Shown: positions 45,031 to 53,160, numbered from the stretch's first letter. The stretch: DNA of 64,000 nt from Caulobacter segnis (GCF_023935105.1 NZ_CP096040.1:1426001-1490000); one strand, 5' to 3'. Numbers and translations: made by a program. Notes: generated from the letters alone by a model not told the origin.

Positions 45031-45107
45031 AAGATTAAAATCTCGGAAGGGACCGGGCCGTCCCAGTGTGTTTCAGCAACCTTACTGCCTTCCGAGACCC
45101 GCTGTCT

Positions 45108-45120
45108 TATCCTGAGCGCA
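45108..45120 (+). repeat. Direct repeat TATCCTGAGCGCA, copy 2
   Basis: Identical to 44989-45001. It lies 22 bases upstream of the traC start codon. Confidence 0.6.
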
Positions 45121-45142
45121 TCCCGCCATCATGGAGACTACG

Positions 45143-45409
45143 ATGCGCAAACCTCGGGACTTCGATGCTGAGCTGAAGACGCTGGAGGACAAGGCCAGAA
45201 CGCTCAAGGAGCGGAAGGTCAAACAGCTCGGTGAACTGGTGATCGCCACCGGGGCCGATGCTCTGGATGTCGAGACCTTGGCGGGCGGGCTACTTGGCCT
45301 GGTCGAAAGCGGCGACGCGGCTCGCAAGGCGGAGTGGCGCAAACGGGGCGCGGGGTTCTTTCGCAGCGGGAAGGCGGAACCTCCGCGCGCTGCTGGCGGC
45401 GACCAATGA
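45143..45409 (+). CDS. traC: Conjugal transfer protein TraC
   Basis: An 88-residue small basic/helical protein of the Ti-type TraC family: MRKPRDFDAELKTLEDKARTLKERKVKQLGELVIATGADALD is the conserved opening, in which LGELVIATGADALD matches the family best. It is an accessory relaxosome protein that aids nicking at oriT. ATG 45143 is preferred because GGAG precedes it; an ATG 12 bases earlier lacks a site. The C-terminal end overlaps the frame of traD. Confidence 0.85.
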   Translation: MRKPRDFDAELKTLEDKARTLKERKVKQLGELVIATGADALDVETLAGGLLGLVESGDAARKAEWRKRGAGFFRSGKAEPPRAAGGDQ

Positions 45410-45701
45410 TGCGATCCGGCGAACCACGGCGGCGCGACACCGGCTTGAGGCGGGGCGAGCCAGGACCGACACCCGGGCCTGGGTGATGCAGCGCCGAGAG
45501 CGGACCCACCACCTGATCGAGCTGGGTGGCCTGGTGCAAAAGGCCGGGCTGGTCGAGCTGACCGGTGACGATCGCGCCGCCCTTTACGGCGCGTTCCTGA
45601 CGCTGGCGATGATGCTCCAGGGCGAGGACCGCGAACACACGCTCGCCCTCTGGCGGCGCGGCGGAAAGCGGGCGTTCGAGAACGACAACACGCCTAGCTG
45701 A
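45258..45701 (+). CDS. traD: Conjugal transfer protein TraD (start uncertain)
   Basis: The conserved C-terminal part, RTDTRAWVMQRRERTHHLIELGGLVQKAGLVELTGDDRAALYGAFL..., is a Ti-type TraD, a small relaxosome protein of usually 70-110 residues. The frame is open from 45258, giving 147 residues and a 150-base overlap with traC. The only later start codons are GTG 45483 and ATG 45486, which would cut into the conserved segment. Codons between 45410 and 45483 still look coding in this frame, so an early start or a small sequence change that lost the native start is possible. Confidence 0.7.
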   Translation: MLWMSRPWRAGYLAWSKAATRLARRSGANGARGSFAAGRRNLRALLAATNDAIRRTTAARHRLEAGRARTDTRAWVMQRRERTHHLIELGGLVQKAGLVELTGDDRAALYGAFLTLAMMLQGEDREHTLALWRRGGKRAFENDNTPS

Positions 45702-45816
45702 CGCCAAGCCTCGGCGTCGACCAGACCCGCCGAGAGCAGCAATCAGGGCTGTGCAGAGCGACGTTCGAAACCCAACTAGGCGGACCTGGGGGGCATTCAC
45801 CCAACAGGAGAACACC

Positions 45817-46902
45817 ATGAGTTCCACGCCCATGAGCCCTCTGCGTCAGCGTATGCTTGAGGACATGAAAATCCGTGGCTACACCGCCCATACCCAGCGC
45901 GACTACGTGCGAGCGGTCGCCGATTTCGCTCAGTTTATCAACTGCTCGCCAGACTGGGCCGAGCCGGAGGACTTGCGGCGCTACCAGCTGCATCTGGCCA
46001 ACCAAGGGGTGTCGCCAGCCACGATGAACAGCCGCGTCTCGGGCCTGCGCTTCTTCTTTAGGGTCACCCTCGCGCGGCCAAGTTTTGGAAGTCAGTTAGC
46101 GACGGTTCGCGGGGAAAATCGCCTGCCAGAAGTGCTCAGTCCCGAGGAGGTGGCGCTCCTGCTGCACTGTGCCGGCAAGCTCAAATACAAAGCCATACTG
46201 AGCATCGCCTATGGTTGCGGCCTCCGCATTTCGGAGATCGCTAACCTGAAGGTCGCCGACATCGACGCTGCCCGGATGCTGATCCGTGTCGAGCAGGGGA
46301 AGGGGCGCACCGATCGCTACGTGATGCTGGCTCCCGACCTGCTAGAGTTGTTGCAGGCCTGGTGGCGCCAGGCGCGCCCGATGGGTTGGCTGTTTCCCGG
46401 CCGCGATCCTGGGCAGCCGATCGCAACCCGGCAACTCGATCGGATCTGCAAGCAGGCGGCGGCCATGGCCGGGCTGGAGAAGCGGGTTTCCATGCACACG
46501 CTCCGGCACTCTTTCGCCACCCATCTACTGGAGAACAAGACGGACATTCGCGTCATCCAGGCTCTGCTGGGTCACAGGAAGACGGATACGACCGCCCGCT
46601 ACACCCGCGTCGCGACCAAGATCCTTCGCTCGGTCGAGAGCCCGCTTTCGCTGCTCAAGCCACCGACGGACCAGCCGCCTCGGCTTCCGGCTAAGCCTTG
46701 GATGTTCTCCTGTTCGACACCTCGAACCTTTCTGGGCCTTGACGCGGAGTCGTCCGCGCCGGTCGACGCAATGCGCCTGCTTTCATCCCTACCGGAAAAT
46801 TTGGAAGGGGCGAGCGCCAAAGTCGGCGCCCGCCTGACGGCTAAGGCAACGCCTGGCGCCCTGATGGCCGATACTGAACGGAGACCGGAAAACCTGTTCT
46901 AG
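45817..46902 (+). CDS. Tyrosine recombinase of the type that accompanies IS91-like elements
   Basis: A 361-residue recombinase. The N-terminal core-binding domain (SPLRQRMLEDMKIRGYTAHTQRDYVRAVADFAQF) and the catalytic domain (GCGLRISEIANLKVADID; HTLRHSFATHLL; LLGHRKTDTTARYTRV) supply the Arg...His-x-x-Arg...His...Tyr residues. This sequence type is the companion integrase often found beside IS91 family transposases. The match ends near residue 295 (SPLSLLKPP); the last 65 residues look unrelated, as if the native end had been replaced by read-through into foreign sequence. No IS91 transposase is visible nearby. CAGGAG precedes the ATG. It is probably a remnant rather than the island's own integrase. 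Confidence 0.82.
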   Translation: MSSTPMSPLRQRMLEDMKIRGYTAHTQRDYVRAVADFAQFINCSPDWAEPEDLRRYQLHLANQGVSPATMNSRVSGLRFFFRVTLARPSFGSQLATVRGENRLPEVLSPEEVALLLHCAGKLKYKAILSIAYGCGLRISEIANLKVADIDAARMLIRVEQGKGRTDRYVMLAPDLLELLQAWWRQARPMGWLFPGRDPGQPIATRQLDRICKQAAAMAGLEKRVSMHTLRHSFATHLLENKTDIRVIQALLGHRKTDTTARYTRVATKILRSVESPLSLLKPPTDQPPRLPAKPWMFSCSTPRTFLGLDAESSAPVDAMRLLSSLPENLEGASAKVGARLTAKATPGALMADTERRPENLF

Positions 46903-47256
46903 CGCCGCGACCAACTTGCCCGTCGCCAAACGTCTAGAAGCGCAGGGCGGCGGGCGCAATTCTTCAGGCGCACCCGCTGATGTAGCCACTGACTCGGCCT
47001 GTCCTGTCGAAGCAGCCGTCGACCTTCGCTCGGAGACAAGACGCCCTGGATCGCTTGGTGGAACAAAGGCCGGACGGGCTGGCGCGCGTCAAGGGGACGC
47101 CCTTCGGGCGTCTCGCGGAGCGACGGCGAAGCCGCCCTTGACCCGCACCATCCCGCCCGGCAGAGGCTCTCCAAGCGCTCCAGGGCGAGCACCGACCGTT
47201 CCGGTCCTGGCTCCCGCAGGTTGGGATAGGAAAGGCGGTTGCTGCGGGTGGTGCGG
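46903..47256. other. Gene-free remnant region
   Basis: About 354 bases after the IS91-type recombinase. It contains a 7-base hairpin GACGCCC-TTC-GGGCGTC (47096-47112) and GC-rich sequence of the conjugative-backbone type, but no frame with a start site and family match. It may be what remains of a deleted IS91 transposase or transfer gene. Confidence 0.4.
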
Positions 47257-47751
47257 CTAGCGCTTGCAAACGGGCGCCCCGCAGTTCGGACAGTGCGCGG
47301 TGCGCAGCTCCTCCATCGTCGCCTTGAAGAGGTCGTACCCGTCGCCCTGCTGATGGACCATGACCTGTAGAGCCACCTCCAGCTTGGCGGCCACGCCGTG
47401 CATGTCGTGCGCGCGAACCTTGGGCAGCGCTTCGAGCCAGGCCTCGCGTTGGTCGAACAGCGGCTTCAACTGCGCGTCGATGGCGTCCATCTCTTCGGAG
47501 GGCAACAGCTCTCCCCGCTTCTCTGGCGTCATGCGCTCCCATCGCTTCTGGCGCACGAGGATGGTCTCCAGATCCGACCAGCGCAGACCCAGACGGTCGA
47601 TTTCCGCGTCGAGCGCCAGCCACTCGGCGCAGCGAGCGACGGCCGCGTCCGGGACTGCGGCGCCACTCGCGCCGGCGACCACCGGCGCAGCGCTGGCCGC
47701 GCCAATGACGACGCGCCGGGAAACGGCGAAGGGCTCCTTGTCGTCAGACAT
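47257..47751 (-). CDS. Unknown protein with RR-hydrophobic N-terminus and Cys-rich end (paralog of 48540-49037)
   Basis: A 164-residue protein that I do not recognise. The N-terminus has SRRVVIGAASAAPVVAGASGA, which looks like a twin-arginine (Tat) signal or membrane anchor. A helical body follows (CAEWLALDAEIDRLGLRWSDLETILV, AKLEVALQVMVHQQGDGYDLF), and it ends CPNCGAPVCKR, a possible zinc knuckle. The gene at 48540-49037 has the same order of motifs (SRRTVLAGASAAPLISG, CQQWIAMDVEHRQLLAEWGTLEGWLI) but lacks the Cys end. It overlaps the preceding sigma-like gene by 8 bases and is last in a four-gene operon. ATG 47751 chosen; an ATG 15 bases upstream is possible. Confidence 0.65.
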   Translation of the reverse strand: MSDDKEPFAVSRRVVIGAASAAPVVAGASGAAVPDAAVARCAEWLALDAEIDRLGLRWSDLETILVRQKRWERMTPEKRGELLPSEEMDAIDAQLKPLFDQREAWLEALPKVRAHDMHGVAAKLEVALQVMVHQQGDGYDLFKATMEELRTAHCPNCGAPVCKR

Positions 47752-48085
47752 CGGGATGCTCCGCATTGGAAAGGTTGACGGGCTTAGGGCGGATGCGCTC
47801 GATCAGATCGACCGTGCGGGAAATCTCGCAGAGCGCGTCGGCCAGACGCGCCTGAACGTCGCCGACGGAGAGCCCTAGGTGGCGAGCGATCAGCGCGTAG
47901 TCGAGCGCTTCAATCTGATTGAGCAGGAAGACGTCCCGCGTGTTACGCCGAAGGCGGAGCACCGCGTACGACATGACTTGCCGGGCGTCATGTGGATCGA
48001 AGACACGGCCGCGCCAGAGATCGGGATGTCGCCACCGCCACCCCTGGCTGACCACAAGTGGCCAAGGCATGCGCAAGCACACCAT
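47744..48085 (-). CDS. Small sigma-70 region 4-like protein
   Basis: A 113-residue protein whose C-terminal half resembles sigma factor region 4: VMSYAVLRLRRNTRDVFLLNQIEALDYALIARHLGLSVGDVQARLADALCEISR has the R-x-VFLL...DY..IA..LGLSVG.V..RL pattern of the sigma-70 helix-turn-helix. There is no region 2, so it is not a full sigma factor; it could bind promoters alone or with another subunit. The start overlaps the stop of the upstream gene by one base (TGATG) and the end overlaps the next start by 8 bases. Confidence 0.7.
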   Translation of the reverse strand: MVCLRMPWPLVVSQGWRWRHPDLWRGRVFDPHDARQVMSYAVLRLRRNTRDVFLLNQIEALDYALIARHLGLSVGDVQARLADALCEISRTVDLIERIRPKPVNLSNAEHPDV

Positions 48086-48543
48086 CACGCGACGCCTTCA
48101 CGATCGGAAGCATCAAACCCGGCGGCTTCGACAACGGCGTCGATCAGATTCCGAACTGTCGCGCAGGCCCGCGACCAACAGACCGACGCGACGACCTCCG
48201 GCGGCATCTGTGAAATGGCATGGATTTGGTAGTACGGGCTGAGAAGCGCGGCCAATTCTGGAAGGGCCGCCGGGGCGCCATTGAACCCAGCGCGCCGCGC
48301 GAACCTCAACGCCTTGCTCAGGTCGTGGCGGAGATAGACACGGTTCCAGTTGTCGCTGATCCCGCGATCAAGCAGATAGGCCTTGAGCGCCAGTTCGATC
48401 GCGATTGCCAGGAAATAGCGGGTCACCTCCGGGTGACGATCCTGCGCCGTCTCGGCGGCCTCGTGAAAGCCCGCTGCGTTGCGGCGGAAGGTGTACGCCA
48501 AAATCCAATCGCCGCCGCGTCGTCTGGGCGCCCGGCGGCTCAT
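48085..48543 (-). CDS. HEPN-like helical protein
   Basis: A 152-residue all-helical protein. The segment VTRYFLAIAIELALKAYLLDRGI followed by YLRHDLSKALRFARRAGF is the arrangement of many HEPN-fold proteins, where an Arg-His pair can form an RNase site (here R-H at YLRHD, not the classic R-x4-6-H). Residues beyond 105 are helical with conserved-looking SPYYQIHAIS. I call it HEPN-like by pattern only. It overlaps its upstream neighbour by 4 bases (ATGA) and its downstream neighbour by 1 base, so all are translated from one message. Confidence 0.55.
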   Translation of the reverse strand: MSRRAPRRRGGDWILAYTFRRNAAGFHEAAETAQDRHPEVTRYFLAIAIELALKAYLLDRGISDNWNRVYLRHDLSKALRFARRAGFNGAPAALPELAALLSPYYQIHAISQMPPEVVASVCWSRACATVRNLIDAVVEAAGFDASDREGVA

Positions 48544-49037
48544 TTTGGCGTGCTGAGTTTGGCGAGGTCGCGGACGGCTCTGACGATCAGCCCGTGCGCC
48601 TCTGGATGGTCTTCCTCGAAGATTAGGCGCCCCGCCACCGATAGGTTGGCGATGACCGCTTCGACGCTCTTGGCCGGGGCTGGGCGCATAGCCTTGAGAA
48701 GGACGTGGCTTTCGGTCTCCAACTCATCGAGCCGCGCCTCGATCTGCGAAAACCGCGCGCCCTCTCGGACTACGGCCCGCTCATCAGGCGACAGGCGGAA
48801 CCACCCGCGATTTTTGATCAGCCAACCTTCGAGGGTGCCCCATTCTGCTAGAAGCTGGCGATGCTCAACGTCCATGGCGATCCATTGCTGACAGATGGCA
48901 AGGTTGGGATCGCTTGTGACGGTATATGGCACGAGGCCACTGATCAGTGGTGCCGCCGACGCGCCGGCCAGTACGGTGCGCCTCGACGGTTCAGGCAAGC
49001 GCGCAGGCGCGCTTCCCGCCTTTCGACGTGAGCTCAT
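48540..49037 (-). CDS. Unknown protein with RR-hydrophobic N-terminus (first gene of four)
   Basis: A 165-residue protein that I do not recognise, paralogous in layout to the protein at 47257-47751. The N-terminal SRRTVLAGASAAPLISGLV could be a Tat signal or anchor; it is preceded by a Pro/Arg-rich stretch. The body is helical with a Cys-Gln-Gln-Trp start, a W...LE..L motif, and the segment VEAVIANLSVAGRLIFEEDHPEAHGLI. It is the promoter-proximal gene of the operon and is divergent from an Xre regulator across a palindromic operator. Confidence 0.65.
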   Translation of the reverse strand: MSSRRKAGSAPARLPEPSRRTVLAGASAAPLISGLVPYTVTSDPNLAICQQWIAMDVEHRQLLAEWGTLEGWLIKNRGWFRLSPDERAVVREGARFSQIEARLDELETESHVLLKAMRPAPAKSVEAVIANLSVAGRLIFEEDHPEAHGLIVRAVRDLAKLSTPK

Positions 49038-49114
49038 GACTCGTGATCCTGAGTGTGTATTACTCCTTTAGTATCATCGACCACCTCTTTCGACAAGCGA
49101 AAAGTATCGTGAAC

Positions 49115-49129
49115 TTTACTAATAGTAAA
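49115..49129. promoter_or_regulatory. Palindromic operator between Xre gene and the four-gene operon
   Basis: TTTACTA-A-TAGTAAA is a perfect 7-1-7 inverted repeat ending 5 bases before the xre start codon, inside a 97-base divergent promoter. Position and symmetry fit autorepression and control of the divergent operon by the Xre protein. Confidence 0.72.
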
Positions 49130-49134
49130 ATGCC

Positions 49135-49371
49135 GTGCTGACGGCGTCGCAAATCCGGGCGGCGCGGGCGCTTGTCGATTGGAGCGGACCCAAGCTCGCG
49201 GAGGCGGCGGGCCTGTCCTTGCCGACGATCCGCCGAATGGAAAGCGCCGTTGGACCAGGTCGTAGCTCGGTCGATAACGTGGAAGCCGTACAGCGTGCGC
49301 TGGAGGCGGCCGGCGTCATCTTTCAGATGGCCGACGATACGGCCGGCCCAGGCGTGCGCTTGAAGAAGTAG
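49135..49371 (+). CDS. Small Xre-type helix-turn-helix regulator
   Basis: A 78-residue protein consisting almost entirely of an Xre/Cro helix-turn-helix: MLTASQIRAARALVDWSGPKLAEAAGLSLPTIRRMESAVGPGRSSVDNVEAVQRALEAAGVIF. The last part (ALEAAGVIFQ) is the usual end of antitoxin-like and phage-type regulators. The start is GTG 49135; an ATG at 49130 is out of frame and stops at once. The near absence of a leader and the operator right at the start codon suggest strong autorepression. It probably controls the divergent four-gene operon. Confidence 0.82.
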   Translation: MLTASQIRAARALVDWSGPKLAEAAGLSLPTIRRMESAVGPGRSSVDNVEAVQRALEAAGVIFQMADDTAGPGVRLKK

Positions 49372-49585
49372 GGCTCAGGCAGTCCGGTCTGCTGGCCCCG
49401 GCCAGCCACCGCCCACTCGCGCACGGCCCACCGCAGGCCCTTTGAGCCTACGCTAGAGGGCGCCCAGAGCCTGTCTTTGCACGCCCAAGTACGCTTTGGC
49501 CCTGCACGGTCTTGCAGCCTCCGCTTACCGATCCAATTCTGGTCCACCGAATGCCCCGAGATCCCAGTCTGTGGAGCTTGTCGCG

Positions 49586-49792
49586 ATGGCCGAACCCGAC
49601 CGTATTCTTCGTATCCGAACCGTGCTGCAACGCACGGGCCTGAGCCGCTCAACCCTTTACCGTAAGATCCAAGACGGCTCGTTTCCCCGCCAAGTGCAGA
49701 TCAGCATCCATGGCGCCGGGTGGCGGGAATCCGCGATCAACCGGTGGGTCGCTGACCCCGCCGGCTATCGAATGGAAGACAGGGCGGGGTAG
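49586..49792 (+). CDS. AlpA family regulator / excisionase-like protein
   Basis: A 68-residue protein of the AlpA (phage P4 Vis-like) family: RILRIRTVLQRTGLSRSTLYRKIQDGSFPRQVQI...WRESAINRWVADP is nearly the whole family consensus. Such proteins bind DNA to activate or assist the integrase during excision of P4-type islands. ATG 49586 has GGAG upstream; the open frame extends further without a better start. The integrase it would serve lies about 4 kb away. Confidence 0.88.
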   Translation: MAEPDRILRIRTVLQRTGLSRSTLYRKIQDGSFPRQVQISIHGAGWRESAINRWVADPAGYRMEDRAG

Positions 49793-49961
49793 GGCCTGAC
49801 GGAGATCGCCCCCCAAGGGCGGCTACGCCGTCGCCTACGGCGATGCGCTTCGCTCACCCTTTACCGGCCGCTCTTCGCCAGGCTGGGGCTAGGCATGCGG
49901 CTTAAGCCGCGCTCCGCATGGTCGCCATGCCATGCGGCTGAGCAGCCGGCCCATCCCAGCA

Positions 49962-52900
49962 TCAATGGTACTTGCCACTGCGGTTATCGAAAGCGCCTTT
50001 GGTTCCCTCCAGCACATTGACGACGTGAGAATTGATGACCCCGTCTTCGATTGAACCGGACTGATAAGTGATCGCTGACTTCCCACGTCGGTCAAAGGAA
50101 GCACGAATGATCTGCTCCGCATCACAAACTACAGCAAGATTGGGGTTGTGCGTCACCATGATGATCTGCCGATTTTTCTTCGCTTCGCAGATAACCGGTA
50201 CAAGTAGATTTACGATCGTTTCGTTATCTAAATTTTCTTCAGGTTGATCAAGAATGATGGGATTACGCCCCCTGTCGACCAGCAAATAAAATATCAACAA
50301 CAAAGCGCCCCTCTGGCCGGGAGAAAGTTGCTCAATAGGCGTGTCCTGAAATAATAATGTATATTTCGGCTCTATGTATTCTAAACCGTATAGATAGTCA
50401 TAAATCTCTTCGGGTTGTCTATCTTTGCGCATGATTGCGAGAATGCCTTTGCCAGCCGGCTCCGATTGCCTGCTACTTTCTTCGAGAAGAGTGGCGACCG
50501 ACTGGACAAACCCGACCGCTCCCTCGCGGCCGTTGAAGGAAACCTGATCCACCCGCTGCTTGATCGCAGACCGGCTCTCGTCCTCGCCTCTAAGGGCGCC
50601 GATGTTCTGCTTGACCATAGAGAAAAGAGTCTCCGACACTGCCTCATGAAAAACGTTGAGGTTGGCTTCAAACTGAAGCTTGTACTCGTCTCGGATCAAT
50701 CTATTTGCCTGGATCACGTCCTGAAGTGGCTTGAATAACAATGACCGCGCCTCTCTTTGTTGGGAAAGGACGTCATAGATTTTGCGCACGATCTCAAGAC
50801 GTTCGTCCGAGCGCACTTGAAAACGCTCGGGCAAGTTCATCACGAGCTCCCGCCGCTTCTCCAAACCTTTAATACTATCTGGCGTTTCGTCGCTTCCCAC
50901 CAAGGCATTGCGACGGGCTTCCCATATTTTAAAGGCCTCGTTGTACGCCTGCCGCAAGCGCTGGGGCTCGTTCAGCTTCTCTCGCAAGGCAGCAGCCTCA
51001 CCATCGAGCTTCTGCCGATCTGCCCCAATCAGCTCCAACTTCGTCGCCCCGGCCTTGATCTCCGCGTCGAAGGTGGCAATCGACGCCCTTAAGGGAGCAC
51101 TGTCGATTTTGAGTTCGACGATGGCGGCGATCGCCATGCCGATCTTCGCCAAGTCCTCGGATACGTCGGATTCGAAAAGCGCGATCTGACCTTGAAGAAT
51201 TGCGAGGCGGTCGAGAACCGTTTTTGCCGCTTGGAGCTTCGTTCGCGAACTACCTTGCCCCTCCAATAGCGCCTTCTCGGCTTCGGTGGATATTTTCAGC
51301 GTCTCGGAGATTTCACCGAGTCGTGCTGCGGCTGCCGCCTGCTCTTCATTGAGATCCCCGGTGGGCTCCGGAACCTCTTGGGGTTTTGCGGCGTCAAGTT
51401 CGGCAAGCTGAAGCTTTTTGAGCTTGATCTGCTCTTCGAGATTGTCCTTGATCGTTGGGTGCAGGTTTCGCTCTATGCTCGCGATCGTTCGATTGAGTGC
51501 ACCTAAGTTCTTACGATGCTCCCCAAGTGTGGCCCTGAAACCTATTTCTTGCTGCTCGGTGAGCTGATCGAAGCTCAGCGCGCCCATCCTCGCGTCGCCA
51601 AGGTGGTCGAAGATCACGGATCTCAGCTCGATCTCGAACGCGTCTGACTTGCCGGTCACATGATCGTTGCACAGCGCCTCGAAGCGCCCCTGCGGGATAT
51701 ATTTGACCAACTCAACGCGCTCGGCCGACGGATTGTCAGCAAGATTTGCCTCGTTGGGGAGGCCTGCGCGCCAATGCAGCGATCCGTTGAACTGACGAGC
51801 GGGCTCTCCAGATTTTCCGCGAAACCTTTCCGGTCGAAGGAAGGAAAAATGTCGGGCGTCTTTTGAGTTTCCCAGGAGCGCGATCACGTCGGCAAGCGCG
51901 CTCTTACCGCTCCCCTTGTTTCCAATCACCGCTACTAGGTCCGGGTTCAGCGGTAGATGAACCCCGTCGAACCAATCGTCAGCCAAAGTGCTTCCAGCGA
52001 CTTTCTGGAGTTCCACTCTGTCGATGTAGAAAGTGCGGTCCGAGTTGACCTTTTCGACCTTTGGGGGAACGGCTCCAATGTAGCAGCGCTTCTCCGGCTC
52101 CTTGATGGCTTGGAGAAGTCCTTCCCAGGTTGGGTCGGCCTTAATCCAGGTCTTGCGCCCTGATGGAAAGCCCCCATAGCCGCGCTGGTTGTTGTCGCCG
52201 GCGACGCCAACGAAGCAGTGAGCGTCGCTGCCCGACACCGGCAACCTGGGGACCCCGCCGAGCGCCGCTTTAAAGGCATCAAAGAACTTCTCGTTTTGGG
52301 GTGTCTTCGTTCCAACAAATGCGTGCCAGGTCGGGTCGTCCCTCACCTCGAAGATCGTCGAGGCTCGAAATAGACTCAAAGCATAGGCGTAGTGATCCAT
52401 TGGGTTTATGTCGCCGAGCCCGTCGTAAGTACCAAAAGGCATGAAGCCGACCGCGAGTCCTTCAGGCAGTCGCTTCAGCGCCTCCCGATATGGCTCGACC
52501 TTTAGTTCCGCGATTTCGTATCCAGCCTTTAAAGCGATGGCGTTATCACCATCCACGTCTTCCTTTTTGTATCCGTGCTTCTTGAGCTTATCCGCGCCCG
52601 CATCCCGCGCGCATTCGATCAAAGCGGCGGTCGATAATGGCTTATCGATGAGTTCGATCCGCATCGCTGACACGAAATCGCGAAGGTCTTGATCGGAGGC
52701 TTTGTCCGAGAAGATCATATGCGCGTTTAATCGCCCTTTCGGCGATGAGATGCGCAATTCGATCCCGGGAAAAACGGTTTTGTTCAGTGTCGGCGCACCG
52801 GGTTGCCCCAGGCGATTTTTCAGCGCGAACCAACCGTCAAAATTCCAATAGTCCATAATGCCAAAGACAGCCGGCTTTGCATCGTTCAGCGCGCCAATCA

Positions 52901-53039
52901 TCTCATCAACCAAGGGATTGTTGGCGGCGGCGGTAGAGTCGCCTAAGAACTTCTGCCCCTTCCAGAAGAAGGACGCCGGAGTATGGATGTGGAGGTCCCA
53001 TTCTCTCCACACGGATCCCCGTGGATGTTTGCCGCTCAT
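49962..53039 (-). CDS. TrlF-type PHP-domain ATPase
   Basis: A 1025-residue protein. An N-terminal PHP metal-hydrolase domain shows DLHIHTP (His17, His19) and a downstream GSDAHCF. An SMC/Rad50-like ABC ATPase follows: Walker A GNKGSGKSA (Lys379), long coiled coil at about 490-780, signature LSPGQRGALLL, Walker B NPIILDQPEENLD (Asp931), and H-loop IMVTHN. This combination is the TrlF family of AAA-like ATPases, which are frequent in defence islands; the target may be nucleic acid, cleaved by the PHP domain when the ATPase is triggered. ATG 53039 is preceded by AAGGGGGG. The DNA is AT-richer than the mobilisation genes, which suggests separate acquisition. It stands alone, with no partner gene. 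Confidence 0.85.
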   Translation of the reverse strand: MSGKHPRGSVWREWDLHIHTPASFFWKGQKFLGDSTAAANNPLVDEMIGALNDAKPAVFGIMDYWNFDGWFALKNRLGQPGAPTLNKTVFPGIELRISSPKGRLNAHMIFSDKASDQDLRDFVSAMRIELIDKPLSTAALIECARDAGADKLKKHGYKKEDVDGDNAIALKAGYEIAELKVEPYREALKRLPEGLAVGFMPFGTYDGLGDINPMDHYAYALSLFRASTIFEVRDDPTWHAFVGTKTPQNEKFFDAFKAALGGVPRLPVSGSDAHCFVGVAGDNNQRGYGGFPSGRKTWIKADPTWEGLLQAIKEPEKRCYIGAVPPKVEKVNSDRTFYIDRVELQKVAGSTLADDWFDGVHLPLNPDLVAVIGNKGSGKSALADVIALLGNSKDARHFSFLRPERFRGKSGEPARQFNGSLHWRAGLPNEANLADNPSAERVELVKYIPQGRFEALCNDHVTGKSDAFEIELRSVIFDHLGDARMGALSFDQLTEQQEIGFRATLGEHRKNLGALNRTIASIERNLHPTIKDNLEEQIKLKKLQLAELDAAKPQEVPEPTGDLNEEQAAAAARLGEISETLKISTEAEKALLEGQGSSRTKLQAAKTVLDRLAILQGQIALFESDVSEDLAKIGMAIAAIVELKIDSAPLRASIATFDAEIKAGATKLELIGADRQKLDGEAAALREKLNEPQRLRQAYNEAFKIWEARRNALVGSDETPDSIKGLEKRRELVMNLPERFQVRSDERLEIVRKIYDVLSQQREARSLLFKPLQDVIQANRLIRDEYKLQFEANLNVFHEAVSETLFSMVKQNIGALRGEDESRSAIKQRVDQVSFNGREGAVGFVQSVATLLEESSRQSEPAGKGILAIMRKDRQPEEIYDYLYGLEYIEPKYTLLFQDTPIEQLSPGQRGALLLIFYLLVDRGRNPIILDQPEENLDNETIVNLLVPVICEAKKNRQIIMVTHNPNLAVVCDAEQIIRASFDRRGKSAITYQSGSIEDGVINSHVVNVLEGTKGAFDNRSGKYH

Positions 53040-53160
53040 CTGCCCCCCTTGGCATTTCCCCTCAAGGTAGCGCTCCTTGCGGCGCCGCCGCAACCCAAGC
53101 GCGCTGGGCGGGGAGATGTTTAGCGTAGCGGGTGGTGCACGCTCACCACAAATCCCTAGG

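Noticed and set aside
49889..50125. Short minus-strand frame at the end of trlF
   Set aside because: It overlaps the trlF 3' end in another frame and has no ribosome site.
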